Shown: positions 1-6,247, numbered from the stretch's first letter. The stretch is DNA of 7,229 nt from Neorhizobium sp. UBA7851 (GCA_002500765.1 DLSX01000233.1:34556-41784); one strand, 5' to 3'. Numbers and translations: made by a program. The notes: a model not told the origin generated them from the sequence alone.

Positions 1-41
1 GACCCCCAGTCAAGTGCGCTACCGGGCTGCGCTACATTCCG
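1..41 (-). tRNA. tRNA-Pro, anticodon GGG (5' half only, cut by window edge)
   Basis: The minus strand from 41 down to 1 reads as the 5' half of a proline tRNA. In order there are a 7-nt acceptor strand CGGAATG, T8-A9, a D-stem GCGC, a 9-nt D-loop with the invariant GG, the closing GCGC, one linker base, an anticodon stem CTTGA and the loop CTGGGGG, then TC, which begins the matching stem strand. The loop places GGG at positions 34-36, which reads CCC proline codons, with G37 as expected. The 3' half, including the T-arm and acceptor, lies outside the window. Nothing suggests it is broken; it is simply truncated here. Confidence 0.9.
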
Positions 42-63
42 ACCTGCTTCGAGAGCAAGACTT

Positions 64-92
64 CCATACTGGCATGACATTGCCGGTGCAAG
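64..92 (-). promoter_or_regulatory. Candidate housekeeping promoter of tRNA-Pro
   Basis: On the minus strand CTTGCA (92-87) and GTATGG (69-64) are separated by exactly 17 nt, close to the rhizobial sigma-70 pattern CTTGAC-N17-CTATAT. The spacing would start transcription near 57, about 16 nt before the mature tRNA 5' end at 41, a normal leader length. Each hexamer has mismatches, so this is a position-supported guess. Confidence 0.4.
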
Positions 93-123
93 CGAAAAAT
101 CCCGGTCACGGTGCCGCTTGCGC
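86..123. repeat. Inverted repeat between tRNA-Pro and the secreted-protein gene
   Basis: GTGCAAGCG (86-94) and CGCTTGCGC (115-123) are inverted with one T-G wobble and a 20-nt spacer. It overlaps the proposed -35 of the tRNA promoter and lies just past the terminator of the upstream gene. It could be an operator-like site, a second transcriptional barrier, or chance. No function is shown. Confidence 0.3.
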
Positions 124-133
124 GTCATCCAAC

Positions 134-170
134 AAAAAAGTCCCGCCATGCGCTTGAGGCTTGGCAGGAC
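134..170 (-). terminator. Rho-independent terminator of the secreted 112-residue protein gene
   Basis: Read on the minus strand, GTCCTGCCA (170-162) pairs with TGGCGGGAC (148-140), a 9-bp stem with one G-U wobble and a 13-nt loop, followed at once by six T residues (139-134). It starts 26 nt after the stop codon at 197-199. This is a textbook intrinsic terminator and it separates the gene from tRNA-Pro downstream. Confidence 0.85.
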
Positions 171-196
171 ATGATTTTCTTCGAGGCGATCCGGTC

Positions 197-535
197 CTAG
201 ATGATCGGGCAGCCGCGTCGGTTCGCAAACGTGATCCTGTCGGGCCCGCGGCGCGTCATGCCTTCCACGGTGACGCTGCGCGAGGTCACGCGCACGACTT
301 CAGGACGGCGAAGTCCCTCGTCACGGGCGGCGGCGCGGGCTTCACCGGGACTGCAACCGCGGCCGCGTTCGCCATAACGATCGGAATTTCTGTCTCGGTC
401 CCGTATCACGGGGCGTACGCCGTCGGGACCGATGCGCAACTCCACATCCTGAGCCGACGCCGGCATGACAAAGATCGGGGCCGCTGCGATGGAAAGGGCT
501 GCCGCCAGCCAGATTTTAGAGCCTATATTGAACAT
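197..535 (-). CDS. Secreted arginine-rich small protein of unknown function
   Basis: A 112-residue protein that I recognise only as a type of exported hypothetical protein common in rhizobia. Residues 1-28 form a Sec signal peptide: a lysine at 7, a hydrophobic run rich in alanine and isoleucine, and the cleavage site ASA-Q (26-29). The mature part of about 84 residues is very rich in arginine and glycine and has just two cysteines, C61 and C109, which could form a disulfide in the periplasm. A CSPGEA segment (61-66) begins a compact domain that runs to the C-terminus. The start is supported by GGAGGAG, about 6 nt before the ATG. It appears to be a single-gene unit: an EcfG-like promoter lies about 60 nt upstream and a strong terminator follows. 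Its role is unknown; the cell-envelope location is inferred from the signal peptide. Confidence 0.85.
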   Translation of the reverse strand: MFNIGSKIWLAAALSIAAAPIFVMPASAQDVELRIGPDGVRPVIRDRDRNSDRYGERGRGCSPGEARAAARDEGLRRPEVVRVTSRSVTVEGMTRRGPDRITFANRRGCPII

Positions 536-594
536 CTCTTCTCCTCCACGCGAGCATCTGATTGTCGCGCATCATTGATAACCCATGGAGAAGT

Positions 595-619
595 AACCAG
601 CGGAACGGGCTAAGGTTCC
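595..619 (-). promoter_or_regulatory. Possible EcfG/RpoE2-type promoter before the secreted protein
   Basis: On the minus strand GGAAC (619-615) is followed after 16 nt by GGTT (598-595). The general-stress consensus in alphaproteobacteria is GGAAC-N16/17-CGTT, so one -10 base differs; the looser GGAAC-N18-TT form is met. Transcription would begin near 588, giving a leader of about 50 nt. The GGAAC is also one arm of a 7-bp inverted repeat (600-621), so the match could instead reflect that repeat. Confidence 0.45.
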
Positions 620-621
620 GC
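600..621. repeat. Perfect 7-bp inverted repeat overlapping the candidate -35
   Basis: GCGGAAC (600-606) and GTTCCGC (615-621) are perfect inverted copies with an 8-nt spacer. The right arm contains the GGAAC of the candidate stress promoter on the minus strand. It could be a regulator binding site or an RNA hairpin, though the predicted transcript would start downstream of it. Confidence 0.4.
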
Positions 622-669
622 GGCCGGGCTCGTGTCGGGTTAAGTATAAAGGATGGATATAGGTGAAGG

Positions 670-695
670 AGAAGCACTCTTTCACAAGTGCTTCT
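670..695 (-). terminator. Perfect 9-bp hairpin downstream of the 62-residue gene, possible terminator
   Basis: AGAAGCACT (670-678) and AGTGCTTCT (687-695) are perfect inverted copies around an 8-nt loop. The hairpin begins 21 nt past the stop codon of the 62-residue gene (717-719), where a 3' end is expected. There is no run of T on either side, only a pyrimidine-rich stretch on the minus strand, so it is not a classical intrinsic terminator. It may still end or stabilise the transcript. The strand is inferred from the neighbouring gene. Confidence 0.4.
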
Positions 696-716
696 GAAGC
701 TTGTCTCTATAAATTG

Positions 717-905
717 CTACCGGAAACGCGGTGCCCGGCTGGCGTTCATCAACAGTTCCTGCTGAGTGGCAAAAGGCCCGAGAAGCTTGAGCAACCTTGT
801 CTCCTCATCTGTGTCGAGGCGATAGCGCCGGGCGAAATCGGCGACGCTCCACACTTTCCTAAGGCCTTTTTCTTCGATGTCGGCACTGCTGAGATGCGAT
901 GTCAT
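717..905 (-). CDS. Small conserved-type hypothetical protein, 62 residues
   Basis: A 62-residue soluble protein, with no signal peptide or membrane segment. The centre (residues 19-32, WSVADFARRYRLDT) looks helical and resembles the start of a helix-turn-helix. It is followed by a charged stretch and a conserved-looking tail LLGPFATQQELLMNA with the basic end RAPRFR. Short proteins with this layout are common orphans in rhizobial genomes; I know of no established function. The start is supported by AGAGGGG about 6 nt before the ATG. The gene lies 91 bp downstream of the 49-residue membrane protein on the same strand with no terminator between them, so it may share that gene's stress-type promoter, although the AT-rich gap could hold its own. 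A perfect hairpin follows the stop codon. DNA binding is only a guess from the helical pattern. Confidence 0.8.
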   Translation of the reverse strand: MTSHLSSADIEEKGLRKVWSVADFARRYRLDTDEETRLLKLLGPFATQQELLMNASRAPRFR

Positions 906-996
906 GTGAACCCCTCTTCGTGTTCAGAGACCTGCTGAAGGCAATGTGAAATAAGGATGCGCTTATGTAGTTAAGTTTATATGCGCAATTTTACGT
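906..996. other. AT-rich intergenic gap between two small genes
   Basis: The part from about 945 to 1000 is clearly AT-richer than its surroundings. It carries two direct copies of ATGCGC on the plus strand (958-963 and 981-986) and, on the minus strand, a TATAAA that could serve as a -10 box without a convincing -35. I see no GGAAC, so no EcfG promoter, and no terminator. It may hold a promoter for the 62-residue gene. Confidence 0.3.
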
Positions 997-1146
997 TTAG
1001 TTCTCTTGAACCTTCACGCCGTTTTCACCAATGCTGATCGAGACGCCCTCCGGCTTTGTCTCCTCGCGATAGACGTAGAAGCTGAGGCCAGCGACCACGA
1101 CGATCAGTGCACCGATAATGAGATAGAGATTGTTGCTGCGAGCCAT
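997..1146 (-). CDS. 49-residue single-pass membrane protein, unknown function
   Basis: A 49-codon gene. The protein begins MARSNNLYLIIGALIVVVAG, with a hydrophobic membrane segment at residues 7-25 ending near FYVYR. A short charged tail follows (REETKPEG) with a small amphipathic strand region (VSISIGENGVKVQ). Few positive charges lie before the segment and R27/K31 after it, so the orientation is unclear. I recognise the layout as a small inner-membrane protein widespread in rhizobia with no assigned role. The start is fixed by CGGGGA about 5 nt before the ATG. A perfect EcfG/RpoE2-type promoter lies 31-55 bp upstream, making this a probable general-stress-response gene. The XRE gene ends 71 bp upstream and the 62-residue gene begins 91 bp downstream on the same strand. 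Confidence 0.85.
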   Translation of the reverse strand: MARSNNLYLIIGALIVVVAGLSFYVYREETKPEGVSISIGENGVKVQEN

Positions 1147-1176
1147 ACGTGTCCCCGAGATTGATTGCGGCGGAGA

Positions 1177-1201
1177 AACGCGTGAGAAGTCAAATGGTTC
1201 C
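1177..1201 (-). promoter_or_regulatory. EcfG/RpoE2 general-stress promoter (GGAAC-N16-CGTT) of the 49-residue gene
   Basis: On the minus strand GGAAC (1201-1197), a 16-nt spacer and CGTT (1180-1177) match every conserved position of the alphaproteobacterial stress sigma factor consensus. Transcription would begin near 1170, leaving a leader of about 23 nt that contains the ribosome site CGGGGA. It lies in the 71-bp gap after the XRE gene, so it would make the small gene(s) independent of the polysaccharide operon. Confidence 0.75.
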
Positions 1202-1217
1202 GTACGATCTGAAGAAT

Positions 1218-1508
1218 TTAATCGTCATTCGTGGCGTTCAGGTTTTGAGGTCTGATACCCTCATCGGGCGGCTGCTGATGCAGCCTCACGCCGGGGCCTG
1301 ATGAATCCTGCTGTCCGGCGGCCACGAAAATGATGCCGCGGGATTCGAGAACGCGCTTCAATTTGTTCGACAGTTCCGGTTCGGCATTGCCGGTCGAAGC
1401 CTCGGCGGTGCGAATGGCATCGTCGGCCACTCCGGCAGCCTCGGCAAGCTCTTCTATCGAAATCCCGATCATGGCCCGGGCGGCGCGCAATTGTGATGTG
1501 GTCAGCAT
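1218..1508 (-). CDS. Small XRE-family helix-turn-helix protein
   Basis: A 96-residue DNA-binding protein of the XRE (Cro/cI) type, in the rhizobial subgroup that starts MLTxxQLRAAR and carries GPGVRL. Helix 1 covers about residues 4-15, the turn and second helix 18-26 (IEELAEAAG), and the recognition helix 29-38 (DDAIRTAEA). The segment ELSNKLKRVLESRGIIFV (45-62) and GPGVRL (71-76) follow as in relatives; the last 20 residues are polar and probably disordered. The usual 'GWSQEELA' is GISIEELA here. It begins 30 bp after the stop of the polymerase gene in the same reading frame, and the gap shows no purine-rich ribosome site, so translation probably depends on coupling. Its position makes it a candidate regulator of the polysaccharide operon, by inference only; many relatives have no known target. 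Confidence 0.85.
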   Translation of the reverse strand: MLTTSQLRAARAMIGISIEELAEAAGVADDAIRTAEASTGNAEPELSNKLKRVLESRGIIFVAAGQQDSSGPGVRLHQQPPDEGIRPQNLNATNDD

Positions 1509-1538
1509 CCATGTGATCTGGAATGGCTGCGGCGGAAG

Positions 1539-2792
1539 TCAAGCTGCCGTCATCGACGCCGAAGTGCGTTGCCGGCGCATATGCCGATGCTCCAGCGCGT
1601 AGCACCCCCACAGCAGGCCCAGAAGCAGGTAGAAATGCCGCCAGTGATCCGTGTCGATGACGTTGCCGATAAGGGCGTGCCCGAGGATCATCACCCAGCA
1701 GATCATCAGATAGGGCTGCCACGGCCTTTCCCTGAGCAGATAGCGGAAACCCATCCAGATCGTCGACCAGATCATGATCTGATAGGTCACGGCCCCCAGC
1801 CAGCCATAGGTCGTCAGCGACTTCAGCCAGATGTTGTGTTCGTCCTCGCCATATATCTTGCCGAATGCCATCGGCCCCATGCCGAGCGGCCGCTCCATCG
1901 CCATCAGGAAGCCGATCCGGTGCCGCTCAAAACGGCCAAACCGCGCGCCATCATATGACTGGACCAGCTTGGCACGGTTGGTGAAGAGGTCGGAAATCTG
2001 GGGGATTTGAAGGGCGATCACCAGCGCCAGGATGAGCACCACCGCCGCAATGGAGGAGATCGTCAGGATCTTCAGGCGGAAGGCCGTGGTCCGTTCTTTC
2101 AAAAGCATGACGATGATCAGTGCCACGCCGCTGAATAGAAGCAGACCCCAGGCCGCGCGGGAAAAGGAGAGAAATACGCCCAGAACCAGCACGAGGATAC
2201 CGGCGATCAGGAAAGGTGCCGCCAGGATACGGCCCGTCAGCAGCCGGTAGACCATGTAGAGGATCGGCGCGACGAGATAGGGCCCGAACACGTTCGGATC
2301 CTGAAACGCGCCCATCGCACGATCATAGCGGGTAAAGATATGTGCGCCCGGAAATGCGTTGAAATAACCGAGGATGCCCAGCAGCGCGGTGATGATCGCA
2401 GCAACCACCCAGGCGCGGAATATCAACGTGAACCGGCTCGGGTCGTCTTCGATGATCGCAGCGTAAAAGACGGAACTCAGCGCAAGGAAGATCGAGACGG
2501 CGATATACATCGGCGCGCCGCTCATGTCGTTCATCACCGTGAGGGAGAACATGCCGCCGATATTGAAGACCAGCAGCAGAGCAAGCAGCATGCAGACGGT
2601 GCGCGAAATACGAAGGCCAAGCACGAACCAGATGGCGACCTGCACCACCATGATCAGTTCGTACGGTGCCGGCTCCGAGATGACGAAACCCGACAGGAAA
2701 ACACCGAAGGCGAGCAGGCCGGCCCCGAGAAGCCGGGTGATTTGTGCGACGGAGAGGCGCGAAGCCCGATTTTCGAGATCCGCCGTGGTCAT
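1539..2792 (-). CDS. Wzy/O-antigen-ligase-type polysaccharide polymerase
   Basis: A polytopic inner-membrane protein of 417 residues, expected to join lipid-linked repeat units into a chain on the periplasmic side. About ten to twelve hydrophobic segments are visible, for example near 22-39, 46-60, 66-81, 95-112, 127-145, 190-208, 214-231, 244-262, 335-352 and 361-378. The O-antigen ligase/polymerase (Wzy_C) signature is clear: GAFQDPNVFGPY at about 161-172, FSRAAWG at about 210, then a periplasmic loop with GMGP and EHNIWLKSL..YGWLG (about 318-332), and a late DTDHWRHFY. The family also contains true ligases; a capsule or exopolysaccharide polymerase fits the neighbours better. I use the ATG at 2790-2792. 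An in-frame TTG at 2796-2798 overlaps the phosphotransferase stop and would add two residues. Neither has a good ribosome site, so translation is likely coupled to the gene before it. Confidence 0.88.
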   Translation of the reverse strand: MTTADLENRASRLSVAQITRLLGAGLLAFGVFLSGFVISEPAPYELIMVVQVAIWFVLGLRISRTVCMLLALLLVFNIGGMFSLTVMNDMSGAPMYIAVSIFLALSSVFYAAIIEDDPSRFTLIFRAWVVAAIITALLGILGYFNAFPGAHIFTRYDRAMGAFQDPNVFGPYLVAPILYMVYRLLTGRILAAPFLIAGILVLVLGVFLSFSRAAWGLLLFSGVALIIVMLLKERTTAFRLKILTISSIAAVVLILALVIALQIPQISDLFTNRAKLVQSYDGARFGRFERHRIGFLMAMERPLGMGPMAFGKIYGEDEHNIWLKSLTTYGWLGAVTYQIMIWSTIWMGFRYLLRERPWQPYLMICWVMILGHALIGNVIDTDHWRHFYLLLGLLWGCYALEHRHMRRQRTSASMTAA

Positions 2793-2794
2793 GG

Positions 2795-4342
2795 TCAATA
2801 CGCGTTGTCCGTGTTGAAAAGGCTGATCGGCGTCAGGAACAGGATCTTCAGATCGAAGAACAGTGACCAGTTCTCGATGTAATCCAGATCATGCTGGGTG
2901 CGGGCGCGGATCTTCTCATCCGAATCGAGCTCGCCGCGAAGCCCCTTGACCTGCGCCCAGCCGGTGACGCCAGGCTTGACCCGGTGGCGGGCGAAATAGC
3001 TATCTATGACATCGACATATTTGCGCTCGCCCGTCTGTGCGTGAACCGAATGCGGTCGTGGGCCGACCAGCGAAAGCTCGCCTTTCAGTACGTTGAACAA
3101 TTGCGGCAACTCGTCGATCGAGGATTTGCGCAGGAACCGGCCGACCGGGGTGACGCGCGGATCCCCCTTTGTCACTGCCTTTACCGCCGTCTGGTCGGTC
3201 ATATTCGTATACATGGAGCGGAATTTCAGAACCTTGATGACCTCGTTGTTGAAGCCGTGCCGGTTCTGCCGAAACAGGATCGGCCCCTCGGATGTGGCCT
3301 TGACGGCGATTGCGGCGGCAAGCATGACCGGCCATAGAGTGGCGATCCCGATCACCGTGAAAAAGATGTCGAAGGCGCGCTTCGCCACCGAATCCCAGTC
3401 GCGGATTGGCTTGTCGAACAGGTCGAACATCGGCACCGTACCCACATGGGAGTAGGAGCGGGGCCTGAAGCGCAGGCGGTTGGTATGGGCTGCGAGCCGG
3501 ATATCGACGGGAAGGACCCAGAGCTTGCGCAGAAGCTGCAGGATGCGCGCCTCGGCGCTTGCGGGCAGCGCGATGATCAGCATGTCGATGCGGGCAAGCC
3601 GGGCGAACTCGACCAGTTCGCCAAAGGTGCCGAGTTTGGGGTAGCCCGCAACGACACTCGGAGAACGCTCACTGCCACGGTCGTCAAAGATGCCGCAGAT
3701 GCGGATGTCGTTGTCCGGCTGCTGTTCGAGGGCGCGGATGAACTGCTTGGCGGGTTCGCCGCCGCCGACGATGACGGCCCGACGTTCCATCACGCCGTTA
3801 CGCGCCCAGTTGCGGATGGCATAGGCGATCAGGAGACGCTCACTGAGCAGGAAGACAGCGCCGAACAGAAACCAGATCGCCGCGGCTCCTGTCGGATATA
3901 GAACGCCCTCTGCGATCGAGACGCCGAGATATGTCATGGCAAATCCCAGCGTCCATGCGCCGAGCACCCGCATGGCATTGCGTCGGGCATTGCGGATCGA
4001 AGGGATCAGATAGGTATCGGCAAGCTGCAGCAACAGCACCGTCAGCGTCGCGCCGATCGTGGTTACGGCGAACCGCGCCAGAAAATGACTGTCCGCCGGA
4101 ACAGGTTCCATGTAGCAGGCAAAAAGGCCGATCGCGAGGAGCGATGCGAGCTCGAACAGACGGAACTGTCCGATCAGCATCGTCGGCGAGTAATTGCTGT
4201 CTCGGAACTGGTCGGCGATCTGCTTGGCGAACGGGTTCAGCTCGACGGGCGCAGCAGGTCCATCATCATGTGATCCGCCATCCGCAACGCCGCGGCGCAA
4301 TGCGTCGAGGTCCAGGTTCTGCCGATTGCCGAAATCGCTCAT
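2795..4342 (-). CDS. Polyprenyl-phosphate sugar phosphotransferase (initiating enzyme, WcaJ/HfsE-like)
   Basis: A 515-residue inner-membrane enzyme that transfers a sugar-1-phosphate from a UDP-sugar to undecaprenyl phosphate, the first step of repeat-unit synthesis. After a charged cytoplasmic start (1-60) come four membrane segments (about 62-78, 90-110, 125-145, 152-172), a Rossmann-like domain (about 187-310, with VGGGE at 192-196), then the catalytic domain from KRAFDI (321-326). This has a membrane helix, KFRSMY (373-378), DPRVTPVGRFLRKSSIDELPQL (394-415, catalytic Asp410-Glu411 by family comparison), GELSLVGPRP (421-430) and GVTGWAQV (458-465). Full length for this family. AAGGGA lies 7 nt before the ATG, so it is translated independently; a 77-bp gap separates it from the glycosyltransferase. 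Glucose is the commonest substrate but is not proven here. Confidence 0.95.
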   Translation of the reverse strand: MSDFGNRQNLDLDALRRGVADGGSHDDGPAAPVELNPFAKQIADQFRDSNYSPTMLIGQFRLFELASLLAIGLFACYMEPVPADSHFLARFAVTTIGATLTVLLLQLADTYLIPSIRNARRNAMRVLGAWTLGFAMTYLGVSIAEGVLYPTGAAAIWFLFGAVFLLSERLLIAYAIRNWARNGVMERRAVIVGGGEPAKQFIRALEQQPDNDIRICGIFDDRGSERSPSVVAGYPKLGTFGELVEFARLARIDMLIIALPASAEARILQLLRKLWVLPVDIRLAAHTNRLRFRPRSYSHVGTVPMFDLFDKPIRDWDSVAKRAFDIFFTVIGIATLWPVMLAAAIAVKATSEGPILFRQNRHGFNNEVIKVLKFRSMYTNMTDQTAVKAVTKGDPRVTPVGRFLRKSSIDELPQLFNVLKGELSLVGPRPHSVHAQTGERKYVDVIDSYFARHRVKPGVTGWAQVKGLRGELDSDEKIRARTQHDLDYIENWSLFFDLKILFLTPISLFNTDNAY

Positions 4343-4419
4343 GAAACGGTCCCTTGTCTCCTGCTTGTCATCGGGGAGATCATCAGGAATCGCTTATCAG
4401 GAAGATGCTAAGGAAGCCT
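4343..4419. other. 77-bp gap inside the polysaccharide operon
   Basis: The only sizeable gap among the four minus-strand biosynthetic genes. It contains the ribosome site AAGGGA (4355-4350) for the phosphotransferase. I see no stem-loop with a T run and no clear promoter, so transcription probably continues through it. Confidence 0.4.
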
Positions 4420-5577
4420 TTAGGCCGGCGTTTTCGTGGCGCTCGGCAGGGCATCACGATAGAGCCCGAGTATGTCGCGCGCCATGACCGGAGCCGAGAA
4501 AACGGCCTTGAATGCAGAGGGTTTCGGCATGGTGCGCGCGCGCCAGTCCGGCTGCGTGGCGGCGGCCGTCATGATGCGGGAAAGGTCCTGTGCGTCTCCC
4601 GGAATGACAAGCGCTTCGCTGTCTTCGCCCAGAACTTCCGGTATGCCGCCGACCCTTGAGGCGATGACGCCTTTTCCGGCGGCGAGCGCTTCCAGCACGA
4701 TATAGGGCATCGCCTCGGCCCGCGAGGGAACCACGATCGTCCTTGCCAGGGCAAACGCCTTGCGAGCGGGCATGGCCGGCAGCATCCGCATGCGCCGGTC
4801 AAGTCCGAGTTCCGAAATCATCGCCCTGTATTTGTCCTCATCAGGACCGTCACCGATCATCATGGCCGTCAAAGGTCGACCGATCCGTCGCTCGGTGCGC
4901 AGGAAGGCGTCAATGAAAACGTCGGGTCCCTTCATGTCGCGCATCATGCCGATGAAGAGAAAGTCCGCGGCCTCGGGCTCAAGCGGGACGGGAGCGAATT
5001 CCGCCTCGTTGATGCCGTTATAGATGACCTGCGAATGCAGCCTCGGTCTGCCGACCTTGGCCTCGTAGGTCCGCCTCTCGTAATCGCAGACGAAGGCGAT
5101 GGCGTCGCTGAAATTTTCCTGGAAACGCTCAAGCCTGAGGATGAGCTGTCCGGAAAGCGATGACCGCGAAAAATGCAGGCTGCCGCCATGCGGAGAATAG
5201 ACGCGGGCTACGCGATACCTGTTGACCCGCAACACTGAGCCGATCATCCGGGCCATTGCGCCACCCTTGGCGCCATGTCCATGCAGAATGTCCGGCTGCA
5301 AACTTTTGATATGCCGATAGCTCTTGGCAAGAGCGATCATGTCTGAAGGCGATATGGCCCGTCGCATCGGCAGCCGCGTCAGCCCCAATGCAAGCCGTGG
5401 CCTGATCGTTTCGAAGAGCGCGTCCTCGTAGGCGCCGCCCGTCGAGCTGTCGCACAGAATGCCGACCTGATGGCCCGCCGCGCTGTGTTCTTCCACCAGA
5501 TCGCGCACATGCCGAAAGATCCCGCCGATCGGATTGCGGAAACAATGCAGGATGCGCAGGGGAGGGAGAGGCGACAT
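4420..5577 (-). CDS. GT4-family glycosyltransferase
   Basis: A 385-residue GT-B fold retaining glycosyltransferase (family GT4), which would add a sugar to the lipid-linked repeat unit at the cytoplasmic face. The N-terminal half shows RILHCFRNPIGGIFRHV (8-24) with the Gly-Gly loop and ILHGHGAKGG (97-106). The C-terminal half shows FLFIGMMRDMKGPDVFIDAF (206-225, with the nucleotide-contacting Arg/Lys), GDGPD (242-246) and the EX7E motif Glu288-Glu296 in SRAEAMPYIVLEALAAG. No membrane segment is present. Length is normal for GT4. The ATG lies 6 nt after the stop of the export lipoprotein gene and lacks its own ribosome site, so translation is coupled. Donor and acceptor sugars cannot be read from the sequence. 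It is the only glycosyltransferase besides the initiating enzyme in view. Confidence 0.93.
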   Translation of the reverse strand: MSPLPPLRILHCFRNPIGGIFRHVRDLVEEHSAAGHQVGILCDSSTGGAYEDALFETIRPRLALGLTRLPMRRAISPSDMIALAKSYRHIKSLQPDILHGHGAKGGAMARMIGSVLRVNRYRVARVYSPHGGSLHFSRSSLSGQLILRLERFQENFSDAIAFVCDYERRTYEAKVGRPRLHSQVIYNGINEAEFAPVPLEPEAADFLFIGMMRDMKGPDVFIDAFLRTERRIGRPLTAMMIGDGPDEDKYRAMISELGLDRRMRMLPAMPARKAFALARTIVVPSRAEAMPYIVLEALAAGKGVIASRVGGIPEVLGEDSEALVIPGDAQDLSRIMTAAATQPDWRARTMPKPSAFKAVFSAPVMARDILGLYRDALPSATKTPA

Positions 5578-5583
5578 ATTGGG

Positions 5584-6210
5584 TCAGAACAGGCGCTCGC
5601 GGACATAGATCGTGTCGCCGGCAAGGATGGGGGCAGTGATGACGGTCCGTCCCGTCGCCACCTGTCCGTTGACCTTGCGTGTCACATCGACGTCCCGCTC
5701 GTTGCCGCGCGAGGTAAAGCCGCCGGCAATGGCGATCGCGTTCTGCGCCGTCATGCCCGGCACATAGGAATATTGACCGGGACGTCCGACTTCGCCCATG
5801 ACGAAGACGGGACGGTACCGGTCGATCTCGATGCTGACATCCGGATCGCGCAGATAGCCCTTCTTCAGGCGGGTTGCGATCGAACCCTCGAGCGCTGGCA
5901 GCGTCTGGCCGCGAGCCGCGACCTGTCCGACCAGCGGGAAGGCAATATAGCCTGCCTGATCGACGGTATAGGTATTGGTAAGTCCAGGCTGCTCGAAAAC
6001 GGTTACCCGCAGGCGGTCACCGCTATCCAGCCTGTAGGGCTGCAATGCGGCGGTCTCGAAACCCTTCGTCGGCGGCGGGCTGGAGACGCAGCCGCTTAGA
6101 AGCGCGACTGTGGCGACCATGGCCGCGGCCAGCACCTTACGGCTCTGCACTTTTCTGCGTCGGGCAAGGACCATGTCCCAATCAGGCTCCGGCTGTTCAT
6201 ACCATTTCAT
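5584..6210 (-). CDS. Outer-membrane polysaccharide export lipoprotein (OPX, Wza-like)
   Basis: A 208-residue OPX protein that should multimerise in the outer membrane or periplasm and pass the polymer out. A lipobox LSGC (38-41) marks Cys41 as the lipidated residue, with Val at +2, compatible with outer-membrane sorting. The polysaccharide-export domain begins at YRLDSGDRLRVTVF (59-72) and runs to about 133; one SLBB domain follows from VFVMGEVGRPGQYSYV (135-150) to about 186. It is shorter than Wza and lacks Wza's C-terminal membrane helix, as is usual for alphaproteobacterial short OPX proteins. The signal peptide is unusually long from this start; Met13 (ATG at 6172-6174) would give a conventional 28-residue one. 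I keep the outer start because an 8-bp element sits 29 nt before it, as in the divergent gene. First gene of the leftward operon. Confidence 0.9.
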   Translation of the reverse strand: MKWYEQPEPDWDMVLARRRKVQSRKVLAAAMVATVALLSGCVSSPPPTKGFETAALQPYRLDSGDRLRVTVFEQPGLTNTYTVDQAGYIAFPLVGQVAARGQTLPALEGSIATRLKKGYLRDPDVSIEIDRYRPVFVMGEVGRPGQYSYVPGMTAQNAIAIAGGFTSRGNERDVDVTRKVNGQVATGRTVITAPILAGDTIYVRERLF

Positions 6211-6239
6211 CCGTTATGGATCTGTTAGGGTTAATGGCC

Positions 6240-6247
6240 GGTAAAGG
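6240..6247 (-). promoter_or_regulatory. Element CCTTTACC, 29 nt before the OPX start
   Basis: Reads CCTTTACC on the minus strand and ends exactly 29 nt before the OPX start codon. The identical 8-mer occurs in the same orientation and at the same distance before the divergent co-polymerase gene. It could be a regulator site or part of both promoters. Confidence 0.4.

Noticed and set aside
1..41. tRNA-Pro as the attachment site of an integrated element
   Set aside because: tRNA genes are common integration targets, but the neighbouring sequence shows no integrase, no repeated tRNA end and no change in composition.
161..613. Plus-strand open frame of 150 codons
   Set aside because: It lies over the secreted-protein gene on the opposite strand, which has a signal peptide, ribosome site and terminator; the plus frame has no recognisable domain or ribosome site.
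663..938. Plus-strand open frame of 91 codons
   Set aside because: It mirrors the 62-residue gene, starts with GTG inside the hairpin region and resembles no protein type.
2340..2882. Plus-strand open frame of 180 codons
   Set aside because: It is antisense to the polymerase, is highly charged and low in hydrophobic residues, and is a typical reverse image of a membrane-protein gene.
5470..6099. Plus-strand open frame of 209 codons
   Set aside because: It spans the junction of the OPX and glycosyltransferase genes on the opposite strand; those have full domain support and this frame has none.
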